From CAZUGH01 sp964619785 (lineage in GTDB: Bacteria > Bacillota > Clostridia > Lachnospirales > Lachnospiraceae): 33,404 nucleotides of DNA. The notes beneath the pieces are model-generated. The model was not told the DNA's origin, ran no database searches, and saw only the letters and a program-made list of their open reading frames with translations. The DNA is taken from the NCBI GenBank assembly GCA_964619785.1, contig CAZUGH010000016.1, positions 1 through 33,404 of the forward strand, written 5' to 3'. Every line of letters begins with the position of its first letter. The stretch's first letter is position 1. Position numbers and translations under genes: made by a program. Of this stretch, positions 15,250 through 23,866 are shown piece after piece.

Positions 15250-17781
15250 TCATATTTCCAAGTCAACTAATCCCGGCTTGATAGCCTCATAGACTAACTC
15301 GCGGTGATTGTCTTCCTGTAATGGAATATATGCTTTTCGTCTAGCCGCATTCTCAGGGCGTTCTCTAAAGTCATTGTATTCATAAGTCAATATCGCCTGG
15401 AATAAATCTTTTACTCCAGTAACCTGGTCTCCAAACAGTTGAGTATCCAAATTCAGATAGCTACCTTGCTCCTTCTCATACTGCGTACGGTCGAATTGAT
15501 AAAATACAACCGGCTTGCCAAGATAATACGCATCCCATGCAACCGAGGAATAATCCGTCATAAACATTGAACATGTCATAATCAATTCATTGATTGGTCT
15601 TGTCTCATAATCATACAGCGTGATTCGCTCTGTCTGCACTTCAAAAAGGTCCATGTACTGCTTCATCTTCGGATGCAAAACAAAGGTCAATGTCATACTC
15701 TTGGTCTCTAATACCTCCGCTAACATCTGTGACTGAAGGAATTCTCGGTAAACCCGACAGAACTCTGACTTCGCAAAGGTGTCTTGGTCTACATCCTCTA
15801 ACCACGTTCTCCATGTAGGCATCACTAAAATATTACGCATACCTGCGGAATGGTCTTTTAGCACATCCCATCTGGCAAGTCCCGTAACAGCAACAGAATC
15901 CGGTTCATAGCCAAACTTCTTCACAAGCAATCGCTTCTCTTCCGCCGATGATGCCATCACGAGGTCCGCACCTCGACCACCGTCATTACCATATATCTTA
16001 TCTACCTTCTTGAGGCCTAATACGCCATGCTGTAGAAATACCCATCTAGCCTCTGACATCTGATCTAATATCTGACAAGGTCTCGCTTTTAGATGGAACG
16101 CATTTTCCTTGGAATCTGTCGAGATATACTGCTTCGCCCCCAACAGATAGACCATATGTCGAATACTCATAAAGTTCAAAACATGTCTCTTATATGGGCG
16201 TAACCGTTCATAATCTGGTTGTCTCTTATCTATAATATAGTACAAATCGCGCTTAATCTCTTCCGAGATGTCTTCTCTGCTCATAATATAGTCAAACATA
16301 TAATAAGCATTATCCTGCGCCTGTGTACAATTATTCTCATACATTACGGTGATGCTGTGATGTTCAAAGTAATTATGGAACACTCGGAAAATACACTCAG
16401 CCACCCATTCACGAAATCTCGTAAAACGTCCGTCTCGTTCGTCCTTTTCCCTACAATATAACACCACTTCTGAGTCCTCTGTTACATAAGGAAATACATA
16501 CCAGCCCTCATCATTGGTATAGAAGTTATCCATCTTCGGATGTGTAAACTTCTTCGAATTGGTTAAATTCGTTGGCGTAATCTCGTAACGCACGCCATCT
16601 TTCTTGCCATATAGGATAAAATCCAAATATGGTTCAAACTCCACCCCTTCGAGCTTTCTTTTCCAGACCATACGCTTGCCATCTGCCAATTCCTTCTCGG
16701 ATTCAAGCTCGAAACGATAATTCTTATCTTCATTATCCGGCTCTAGTCGTGAACGAAGAACCAACGCCTCATATTCAAATTCACTCTCCGCGCACAAAAT
16801 CTTGACGGTACATATGCCCTGTTCAATTCTTAAATTTTCTATCTTCTCCCGATATTGAGGAATATAGAATCTGCTTCTCTCAATCGCACGAATTCGTAAC
16901 TGTCCCATGCGGTCATAGAATACACTCCAGACAATCTTGCCCTCTGGATTTATTCTTGTATTAATCTCCGACTCAAAAGGTCCGAAGTAATAACTTGTCT
17001 CGTTATATGTGATAGGACGTTCGGTCGGTTGATTCAAAGCTGTCTTCTTATTCTTGAAATGCTCTAGCGGCGAAAGATAGTATTTTCCATCGATATTGGC
17101 ATGGAAATACATCTGCCAATCTTTCCCTACCACCTCATCTTCTACTTCCGTTTGAATAAAGTTGGCAAGATAAGCACTTACATTCCCACGAATCAAATCA
17201 TCCGATTCTAATGTGAGACGAATCATCTGCTTCAACTCTCGGCTCCACAAGAGAAGTTCTGCCTGTCGTACATCTTGATCAAGCCACTTCTTGCAGGAAA
17301 ACTGAAGTGAGTCCTCTCCTTCTTTAATGGCAGAGATATATGCTGGTGATTTATCTACTGCGGCTTCCTTGTTATGCCATTTGCCCAATGCAAAAAAACC
17401 AGACTTGCTCACAGCTGGGATGATATGCATCCGAAGCCCCGGAAGAACTTCTGTCTGCTTTAAGGATAGCATCTTCCCAAATTCACGCTCCGACTGTGGA
17501 ACAGGGAAATCCACCTGGTACTCTCCTTGGTTCGATGTCACAAGTATACTCCAGGAACCATCCATATATGCTTTGTCAGTTATCTTAACGAGGAACTCGC
17601 ATTCCCCTTTTTTTCCCATGGCAAAAGCAGATGCCGTCTTACAGGTGACATCTGTCTGCTGGTTCCATAAACATACATCTTGAATCGTATGACCTGGCTC
17701 TCTTGTTATAATCACACCTTGAAAGACCCCATTGCGGATGCGATATTTCTCCATTAAAAAGATTCCTCTATCTTCCCTCAT
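15250..17781 (-). CDS. TagF-like poly(glycerophosphate) polymerase-type protein with long N-terminal region
   Basis: The 843 residues end in a TagF-type catalytic domain (about 480-830): FLQHGVLGLKK with H585, VLHPK with H703, and MTDYSSVAWDAYYLGKP (about 742). Both histidines match those shown to be essential in TagF. The N-terminal 450 residues are beta-rich and lack a GT2 motif; they resemble the accessory region found before TagF domains in other Firmicutes, but I cannot name it. It differs from the three downstream genes in its QHG instead of WHGTP motif, so it is a distinct subtype, possibly the chain-extending enzyme. Starts at 17781 (GAGGAG, 11 bases) or 17754 (AGAGGA, 9 bases) are both possible. 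Confidence 0.88.
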   Translation of the reverse strand: MREDRGIFLMEKYRIRNGVFQGVIITREPGHTIQDVCLWNQQTDVTCKTASAFAMGKKGECEFLVKITDKAYMDGSWSILVTSNQGEYQVDFPVPQSEREFGKMLSLKQTEVLPGLRMHIIPAVSKSGFFALGKWHNKEAAVDKSPAYISAIKEGEDSLQFSCKKWLDQDVRQAELLLWSRELKQMIRLTLESDDLIRGNVSAYLANFIQTEVEDEVVGKDWQMYFHANIDGKYYLSPLEHFKNKKTALNQPTERPITYNETSYYFGPFESEINTRINPEGKIVWSVFYDRMGQLRIRAIERSRFYIPQYREKIENLRIEQGICTVKILCAESEFEYEALVLRSRLEPDNEDKNYRFELESEKELADGKRMVWKRKLEGVEFEPYLDFILYGKKDGVRYEITPTNLTNSKKFTHPKMDNFYTNDEGWYVFPYVTEDSEVVLYCREKDERDGRFTRFREWVAECIFRVFHNYFEHHSITVMYENNCTQAQDNAYYMFDYIMSREDISEEIKRDLYYIIDKRQPDYERLRPYKRHVLNFMSIRHMVYLLGAKQYISTDSKENAFHLKARPCQILDQMSEARWVFLQHGVLGLKKVDKIYGNDGGRGADLVMASSAEEKRLLVKKFGYEPDSVAVTGLARWDVLKDHSAGMRNILVMPTWRTWLEDVDQDTFAKSEFCRVYREFLQSQMLAEVLETKSMTLTFVLHPKMKQYMDLFEVQTERITLYDYETRPINELIMTCSMFMTDYSSVAWDAYYLGKPVVFYQFDRTQYEKEQGSYLNLDTQLFGDQVTGVKDLFQAILTYEYNDFRERPENAARRKAYIPLQEDNHRELVYEAIKPGLVDLEI

Positions 17782-17822
17782 AAAAAAGTCGTCTCCTCAC
17801 CAAATCGTGTTTTGCAACATAA

Positions 17823-17872
17823 GTGAAGAGTGATAAATGGTGCTGTGAATATGCCCACTTCTCACTCTTCAC
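17823..17872. repeat. inverted repeat between ilvE and the glycerophosphotransferase array
   Basis: GTGAAGAGTGA (17823-17833) and its exact complement (17862-17872) form an 11-bp stem. After one mismatch, six more pairs form inside. No T-tract follows on the minus strand, so it does not look like a terminator. It may be a dispersed repeat or a processing or attenuation hairpin. Confidence 0.6.
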
Positions 17873-17890
17873 GATTCCATTTTCTTTTTA

Positions 17891-18916
17891 TTACTCGATT
17901 ACATGAATCCATCCTTTAGGAGCTTCGATGCGTCCCATCTGAATTCCTGTCAATGTCTCATAAAGCTTCTTCGTAACAGGTCCCATCTCATCCATACCGC
18001 TTGGCAGGCAAATCTCCTTGCCATGATCAACAATCTTGCCTACAGGTGAGATAACTGCTGCTGTTCCACACAGACCACACTCAGCGAATTCCTTCACTTC
18101 TTCAAATGGTACTTCTCTCTCCTCAGCCTCTAATCCAAGATAATCCTTCGCAACCTGGATAATCGAACGACGTGTAATCGATGGCAGAATACTATCTGAC
18201 TTCGGTGTTACTACCTTATTATCTTTTGTTACAAAGATAAAGTTGGCTCCACCAGTCTCTTCAACCTTGGTTCTCGTTGCCGCATCTAGATACATATTCT
18301 CATCATAACCTTCGTTATGTGCACTTACAATTGCATGTAAACTCATTGCATAATTAAGTCCTGCCTTGATGTGTCCTGTACCATGTGGTGCAGCACGATC
18401 AAAATCACAAACACGAATTGTAATTGGCTTAGCGCCACCCTTGAAGTAAGGTCCTACAGGTGTTGTGAAAATACGGAACTGATATTCATCCGCTGGCTTA
18501 ACACCAATAACAGGGTTACTTCCAAACATATATGGACGAATATAAAGTGTTGCTCCTGAGCCATAAGGTGGTACAAATCCTGCATTGGCTTTAACTGTCT
18601 CTGTCACTGCCTCAATAAAACGATCTTCTGGAAATACAGGCATCTCAAGTCTCTTAGCCGAATTCGCTAATCTCTCTGCATTTAAGTCAGGACGAAATGT
18701 AACAATCTGTCCTTTCTCTGTTGTATATGCCTTCAATCCCTCAAATACTGTCTGTGCATACTGAAGAACTCCTGCACACTCACTCATAGTGATGGTATCA
18801 TCTGTGGTCATGCCACCTTCATCCCATGCACCGTTACGATAGTTTGATACAAATCTATAATCCGTCTTCTGATAACCGAATCCTAGGTTTGCCCAGTCAA
18901 TGTCTTTCTTTTCCAT
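17891..18916 (-). CDS. ilvE: branched-chain amino acid aminotransferase
   Basis: This PLP enzyme interconverts leucine, isoleucine and valine with their 2-keto acids, using glutamate/2-oxoglutarate, in the cytosol. The 341-residue length and sequence match the longer type II group. The PLP lysine is K184 in GHIKAGLNYAMSLHA. Other family segments are VFEGLKAY, LYIRPYMFGSNP and GLCGTAAVISPVG. AAAGGAAG precedes the ATG. It lies 48 bases after leuS on the same strand. No T-box leader fits in that space, so any leucine-responsive control would act further upstream. Confidence 0.96.
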   Translation of the reverse strand: MEKKDIDWANLGFGYQKTDYRFVSNYRNGAWDEGGMTTDDTITMSECAGVLQYAQTVFEGLKAYTTEKGQIVTFRPDLNAERLANSAKRLEMPVFPEDRFIEAVTETVKANAGFVPPYGSGATLYIRPYMFGSNPVIGVKPADEYQFRIFTTPVGPYFKGGAKPITIRVCDFDRAAPHGTGHIKAGLNYAMSLHAIVSAHNEGYDENMYLDAATRTKVEETGGANFIFVTKDNKVVTPKSDSILPSITRRSIIQVAKDYLGLEAEEREVPFEEVKEFAECGLCGTAAVISPVGKIVDHGKEICLPSGMDEMGPVTKKLYETLTGIQMGRIEAPKGWIHVIE

Positions 18917-18947
18917 GTCAATACTTCCTTTCGTATGTGTGATTCAT

Positions 18948-18968
18948 GTGAAAACGTGATGTTCTCAC
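18948..18968 (-). other. hairpin overlapping the leuS stop codon
   Basis: On the minus strand GTGAGAAC pairs with GTTTTCAC (8 bp, one G-U) around a 5-base loop, and the leuS TGA lies in the stem. There is no U-tract. It could protect or process the leuS message end rather than end transcription. Confidence 0.4.
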
Positions 18969-21388
18969 TTAACAACCAAGTTTACAATTCTTCCCGGCAC
19001 ATAAATCTCTTTGACGATGTTACCGGTAATCTTGTCTGCGATTGACTCTTTGGCTTTGGCGAGAACAACATCCTTGGCCTCCTCGGTGGAGATAGCAAGT
19101 GTTCCCTTGGTCTTACCATTGATCTGGACAGCGATTTCAATCTCGTCATCCTTCATTTTGTCTTCATCATACTCTGGCCATGTCTCGTCGAAAATGCTCG
19201 TGTCATGTCCCAATACTTCCCATAGCTCGCTTGCTACGTGTGGGGCGAATGGTGCTAACAAAGTAACAGCGGTCTCTAATGTCTCGTGATCCATGCCGCC
19301 TTCTTTCTTAGCGATGTCGTACATCTTGTTGTTGTACTCCATGAATCCACTGACTACTGTGTTCATGCTAAAGCTTTCCAATCTCGTAGTTATATCATAC
19401 ACCAAACGGTGTCGTAATTTCAACATTTCTTCTGTTGGTTTTACATCTTTTTCTACACTTTGCTGTACTAACTTCCAAAAACGGTTCAAGAATCGATAAA
19501 TACCATCAATTCCACGGTCATCCCAGATTGAATCTAATTCAGGTGGTCCGATAAAGAGTTCGTACATACGTAAGGAATCACATCCATAATCACGTACAAT
19601 ATCATCCGGTGATACAATATTACCAAGAGACTTACTCATCTTAGTAGCCTCACCAGTCTCTTTGTCACGTCCGCATACCATTCCCTGATTGAATAATTTC
19701 TTAAATGGTTCATCAAAGTCTACAACACCAATATCATGAAGGAACTTGGTATAGAATCTAGAGTATAACAGATGTAATACGGCATGTTCAACACCACCGA
19801 TATACATATCTACTGGAAGGTCCTTGTCTGCAATCTCCTTTGACACGAGTTCTTTATCATTTTTATTGTCTACATAACGCAAGAAATACCAAGAAGAACC
19901 TGCCCACTGTGGCATTGTATTGGTCTCACGCTTAGCTGGCTTACCACAGACAGGACATGTCGTGTTAACCCACTCATCAATTCCTGCTAATGGTGACTCA
20001 CCTGTTCCGGTTGGTTCATAGCGCTCCACATCTGGTAATAGAAGTGGTAACTGATCTTCTGGTACAGGAACTGCACCACAGTGCTCACAATGAACGATTG
20101 GAATTGGTTCACCCCAATAACGCTGTCTCGAGAATACCCAGTCACGAAGTTTATAATTCACTGTCTTCTTCGCAACACCACGTTGCTCAAGCATATCAGG
20201 AACTTTCTTCTTGGCTTCTGTCGAGTCCATACCATCGAACTCTCCACTATTAATCATCACACCAGGCTCTGTATATGCTTCTGTCAGATCAGGATTTTCC
20301 TTACCGTCCTTCGCGATAACCTGGATGATTGGAATATTAAATTTCGTTGCAAACTCAAAGTCACGATCATCATGTGCAGGTACACACATGATAGCACCGG
20401 TACCATAATCAGCAAGTACATAATCGGAAAGCCAGATTGGAACCTTGGCTCCGTTAATCGGATTGATTGCATAGCTTCCTGTGAACACACCTGTCTTTTC
20501 TTTATCCTGAAGACGATCCACGCTACTTCTTGTCGATGCGCGGAAAATGTAGTCCTCGACGTCCTTACGAGTCTCATCTGTAGCAAGGTCTCTAGCCATT
20601 GCATGCTCTGGTGCAAGAACCATAAATGTCGCACCGTATAGAGTATCAGGTCTCGTTGTATATACTGTAATCTTCTGATTGGTATTCTCCACTGTGAAGT
20701 CTACCTCTGCTCCGTAGCTCTTACCAATCCAATCAGCCTGCATCTTCTTAACCTTCTCAGGCCAATCAAGCTTATCTAAATCAGCTAAGAGACGATCTTC
20801 ATATGCTGTAATCTTGAGCATCCATTGTTTCATATTCTTCTTCGTCACCTCAGCACCACAACGTTCACAGCAGCCGTTGACTACTTCTTCATTGGCAAGA
20901 CCTGTCTTACAAGAAGGACACCAGTTAATCGGCATCTCTTTTTCATAAGCCAAACCTGCTTTAAACATTTTTACGAAAATCCACTGTGTCCATTTATAGA
21001 ATTCAGGATCTGTTGTATTGACTTCCATATCCCAATCATAGACAGCTGCAATCTCATTAATCTGGCGTTTGATATTGGCTACATTTTCTGCTGTAGACTT
21101 CTTAGGATGAACACCCATCTTAATCGCATAATTCTCAGCAGGAAGTCCAAAAGCATCCCAGCCCATTGGGTGAATGATGTAATAGCCTTTCAGCATCTTG
21201 TAACGGCTCCATACATCCGAAATAACATATCCTCTCCAATGTCCTACATGAAGCCCATTGCCAGATGGATAAGGGAACATATCCAGGCAGTAATACTTTG
21301 GCTTCTTGCCATCGTTTACATTAACCGGATTCTTCTCCCAGTTTTTTCTCCACTTTGCTTCTACTTCCTTATGATTATAAGGTGTCAT
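18965..21388 (-). CDS. leuS: leucyl-tRNA synthetase
   Basis: LeuS charges tRNA-Leu. The 807 residues contain the class I HIGH-type motif in PYPSGNGLHVGHWRGY (about residues 39-54), zinc-type cysteine pairs (CPSC...CCERC and CEHC), the editing domain with VYTTRPDTLYGATF, and the KMSKS loop (ATKMSKSLGN). GGAGG precedes the ATG by 7 bases. Only 43 bases separate it from the L,D-transpeptidase gene, and neither a promoter nor a T-box is seen there. This is unusual for a Firmicutes leuS, which often has a T-box, and suggests transcription from the upstream promoter. Confidence 0.98.
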   Translation of the reverse strand: MTPYNHKEVEAKWRKNWEKNPVNVNDGKKPKYYCLDMFPYPSGNGLHVGHWRGYVISDVWSRYKMLKGYYIIHPMGWDAFGLPAENYAIKMGVHPKKSTAENVANIKRQINEIAAVYDWDMEVNTTDPEFYKWTQWIFVKMFKAGLAYEKEMPINWCPSCKTGLANEEVVNGCCERCGAEVTKKNMKQWMLKITAYEDRLLADLDKLDWPEKVKKMQADWIGKSYGAEVDFTVENTNQKITVYTTRPDTLYGATFMVLAPEHAMARDLATDETRKDVEDYIFRASTRSSVDRLQDKEKTGVFTGSYAINPINGAKVPIWLSDYVLADYGTGAIMCVPAHDDRDFEFATKFNIPIIQVIAKDGKENPDLTEAYTEPGVMINSGEFDGMDSTEAKKKVPDMLEQRGVAKKTVNYKLRDWVFSRQRYWGEPIPIVHCEHCGAVPVPEDQLPLLLPDVERYEPTGTGESPLAGIDEWVNTTCPVCGKPAKRETNTMPQWAGSSWYFLRYVDNKNDKELVSKEIADKDLPVDMYIGGVEHAVLHLLYSRFYTKFLHDIGVVDFDEPFKKLFNQGMVCGRDKETGEATKMSKSLGNIVSPDDIVRDYGCDSLRMYELFIGPPELDSIWDDRGIDGIYRFLNRFWKLVQQSVEKDVKPTEEMLKLRHRLVYDITTRLESFSMNTVVSGFMEYNNKMYDIAKKEGGMDHETLETAVTLLAPFAPHVASELWEVLGHDTSIFDETWPEYDEDKMKDDEIEIAVQINGKTKGTLAISTEEAKDVVLAKAKESIADKITGNIVKEIYVPGRIVNLVVK

Positions 21389-21431
21389 TGTGATTCCTCC
21401 ATTCTTGCTGACGACGCAGCGTATCTCTATA

Positions 21432-23072
21432 TTAATCTTGAACTTTAACCTGTATCGTACAAGCTGGAATGGTTCCCGTCCAGCCTGCTGGTAGCGCTAC
21501 CGTTCCTGTGAACATGTAGTCTCCCGAAGTTGTCTTGTCATAATCAGCGCTGCTCCAAGTAACTGCTGCCTGAGCTGTATCTGTGCCTGCTCCCTTAATG
21601 GTAACGTTTGCAGGTAGTTTGGTAATCGCATCGGCAAGGGATGTATCCTTGCTAACAGATACCTGACTCATCTGGGTCGTCACTGATTTAAACTCATGAA
21701 CAACTGTCAATGCGATGGTTCCCACACGATTTGTTCCATCGGTTGTGGTAGCCGTGATGGTAACATTGCCTGCTTCTAAGGCTGTTACAACACCTGCTGC
21801 ATCTACTGTTGCGACAGCTGTATTATTTGAAGTGAAGGTAAGTCCTGTCTCTGTCGTTGTAGCTGGAGTAAATACTGGTGTAAGTGCCAATGTTGTTCCA
21901 ACACTCATCTGACTGCTTGCTGCCCTCAAAGCAACTGCGCTTGCTCTCTGCTTAACAACGATGTGGCAGGTTCCCACTGTTCCCGAACCATCTGTAGCTG
22001 CAAATGTAATCGTACATTCGCCTGCTCCCTTAGCTGTTACAACACCCTTTGAAGATACGGTTGCAACTGCCTTGTTGCTTGATGTAATCTTCAATGTCTT
22101 GATCGATGCTGTCTTTGGCATAATGCTCTTGACTGACAATGTGGTCTTAGCCTTGGCTGCTGTATCACCTAAGTACAATGTTCTCTTCGCGTGATTCAAC
22201 TTAATCGAAGTAACAGCTACCTTTGTCAATACGCGCTTGCGAATCGTGACTTGCGCTTTTCTTCCGATTTCATCTTTAATCTTGTATGTAATCTTATAGA
22301 TACCAGGCTTTTTTGTATTGACCTTGGAGGTCTTCTTATACTTGCCTGACTTATTTAACTTATAATAAATCTTAGTTGTCAAAAGTTTCTTCGCATTCAT
22401 ACCTGTTGTATTCTTTACCGTAATACCCTTGGTAATACTGAATTTTGAAGCAAATACAACCGTTCCACTCTTGGCGCCCTTAATCGATGGTTTTTTATTC
22501 TTGTAAGGATTATTCGCTGTCCAGACATCGGTTGGATCATAACCCATATATCCTGCAACCTTAATTGAAAGTGGTGTTCCTAGAGGGCCTGCTTTCTTCG
22601 ACTTGTAGATGACAACCTTAGTACCCGATGGACAATTATCATAAATCCACTTTACGTCACGTACACACAATCGAATACAACCATGAGATACTCTAGAACC
22701 TAAGTTGTTATACTGCGCCATCGACAAGGTGGCTGGATCCTGCTTGTAATACCATACCGAATGGAATAACACGCCACCGACAATTCGTGAACAATACTGT
22801 CCATAACATGGTCCATCTAATTCGTGCCAACGCATCTTCTCTTTCAGGGAAAATGTTCCCACTGGCGTTGCATTACCTGGTGAACATAAAAATGCTTTAT
22901 ATGGCTTTGTATATTTACCCTTCTTATCTTGCTTGTAAACTGTCACAACACACTTTTGTTTGTTGACCTTAATCAGATAAGGACTGGCTGCTTTGGCGTT
23001 CCTGCCGTTTACGCACATCCCAATGAGGACTAAAGCGAAAACCAGGAGAATCGTCTTCATTTTTGACTTCAT
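21432..23072 (-). CDS. secreted L,D-transpeptidase (YkuD) with bacterial Ig-like domains
   Basis: A signal peptide (about residues 1-29, cleavage near AKA-AS) leads into a YkuD catalytic domain (about 32-155) with VSHGCIRLCV: H130, G131, catalytic C132 and R134, plus the upstream FHSV histidine (H104). Such enzymes form 3-3 cross-links in peptidoglycan or attach proteins to it. The remainder is modular: a linker, two BIG2-like repeats (each with the NxAVATV...GVVTA...G..TIT pattern, about 285-375 and 380-460) and a last Ig-like module with VTWSSADYD. These probably hold the enzyme in the wall. It has its own promoter and is followed closely by leuS. Confidence 0.92.
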   Translation of the reverse strand: MKSKMKTILLVFALVLIGMCVNGRNAKAASPYLIKVNKQKCVVTVYKQDKKGKYTKPYKAFLCSPGNATPVGTFSLKEKMRWHELDGPCYGQYCSRIVGGVLFHSVWYYKQDPATLSMAQYNNLGSRVSHGCIRLCVRDVKWIYDNCPSGTKVVIYKSKKAGPLGTPLSIKVAGYMGYDPTDVWTANNPYKNKKPSIKGAKSGTVVFASKFSITKGITVKNTTGMNAKKLLTTKIYYKLNKSGKYKKTSKVNTKKPGIYKITYKIKDEIGRKAQVTIRKRVLTKVAVTSIKLNHAKRTLYLGDTAAKAKTTLSVKSIMPKTASIKTLKITSSNKAVATVSSKGVVTAKGAGECTITFAATDGSGTVGTCHIVVKQRASAVALRAASSQMSVGTTLALTPVFTPATTTETGLTFTSNNTAVATVDAAGVVTALEAGNVTITATTTDGTNRVGTIALTVVHEFKSVTTQMSQVSVSKDTSLADAITKLPANVTIKGAGTDTAQAAVTWSSADYDKTTSGDYMFTGTVALPAGWTGTIPACTIQVKVQD

Positions 23073-23135
23073 TATAAATCTCCTTCTTGCACTTGATACA
23101 GTGCATCATATTCAGACTTTTTTACACATGTAGTT

Positions 23136-23164
23136 ATAATACCAAGTTGATTGGTCTTTGTCAA
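23136..23164 (-). promoter_or_regulatory. sigma-A promoter of the L,D-transpeptidase gene
   Basis: On the minus strand, TTGACA (23159-23164) and TATTAT (23136-23141) are 17 bp apart. A 6-bp hairpin (23088-23105) in the leader lies just upstream of the ribosome site. Confidence 0.75.
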
Positions 23165-23248
23165 CCAAAGGCAGCCTTCATTTTTGCTGAATTTTCTAGG
23201 TTTTTTGGCATAGAATATACTGATATTTGTAGCTTCATGGAGGCTGAT

Positions 23249-23818
23249 TTGAAAATCCCAACACTGAGTATTTTTCTTCTTATTTTTATGGAATATGCTT
23301 GCTTTCCCATCTCAAGTGAAATTGTTCTTCCCTTCGCTGGTGGTGCTGCCGCCCGCAATGGTACCCCATTTATCATGATTCTCGCCCTCAGTGTACTAGC
23401 CGGCATTCTAGGAACTTGCCTGATCTATGGCATTGGATATTTTGGTGGGGCACCTCTGCTTGCACGTCTGACAAAACGTTTTCCTAAAACAGCTCGTCCT
23501 GTCGACGCCTCTCATCGATTCTTTGAGCAACATGGAGCTCTCGCCGTCTGTGTCGGACGTGTCATTCCCATCTGTCGCACGTACATATCTTTCATCGCTG
23601 GTTCCGCGCTGACTCCATTTTCCCGATTCTTCTTCTACACGCTTGCAGGTATCACCGTGTGGAACAGTATTCTCCTCGCCTTAGGATACTATTTTTATCA
23701 ATATAAGGATGTCTTTTTCACGTTATATCATCAATACAAATTCGGAATTGTCATCGCCGTCTTGCTGGCTGCCATTATTTTTCTGATTCGTCGCCGCATC
23801 CGTGGAAAAGCCGAATAG
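23249..23818 (+). CDS. DedA-family membrane protein
   Basis: The DedA/SNARE-associated family are multi-span inner-membrane proteins, several of which act as lipid flippases, for example for undecaprenyl phosphate. Visible features are the early FMEYACFPISSEIVLPFAGG segment, the re-entrant hydrophobic stretches, and the FEQHGALAVCVGRVIPICRTYISFIAGSA block (conserved GR..P..R...S..AG). The start is taken as TTG at 23249 because GGAGG lies five bases upstream, which gives 189 residues. The frame is open further upstream but has no ribosome site and crosses the opposite promoter. The protein is somewhat short. The P-type ATPase follows after 48 bases. Confidence 0.88.
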   Translation: MKIPTLSIFLLIFMEYACFPISSEIVLPFAGGAAARNGTPFIMILALSVLAGILGTCLIYGIGYFGGAPLLARLTKRFPKTARPVDASHRFFEQHGALAVCVGRVIPICRTYISFIAGSALTPFSRFFFYTLAGITVWNSILLALGYYFYQYKDVFFTLYHQYKFGIVIAVLLAAIIFLIRRRIRGKAE

Positions 23819-23866
23819 GACAATGTTCTCTAGCATAGAATATGGTAACGTCGGTCTGTCAGGGGG

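Noticed and set aside
18917..18964. T-box leader for ilvE or leuS
   Set aside because: The spaces before ilvE (48 bases) and leuS (43 bases) are too short for a T-box and show no conserved T-box sequence.
20081..20641. 186-codon plus-strand frame opposite leuS
   Set aside because: It is a shadow of leuS: cysteine-rich, no ribosome site, no recognisable features, and leuS is certain on the other strand.
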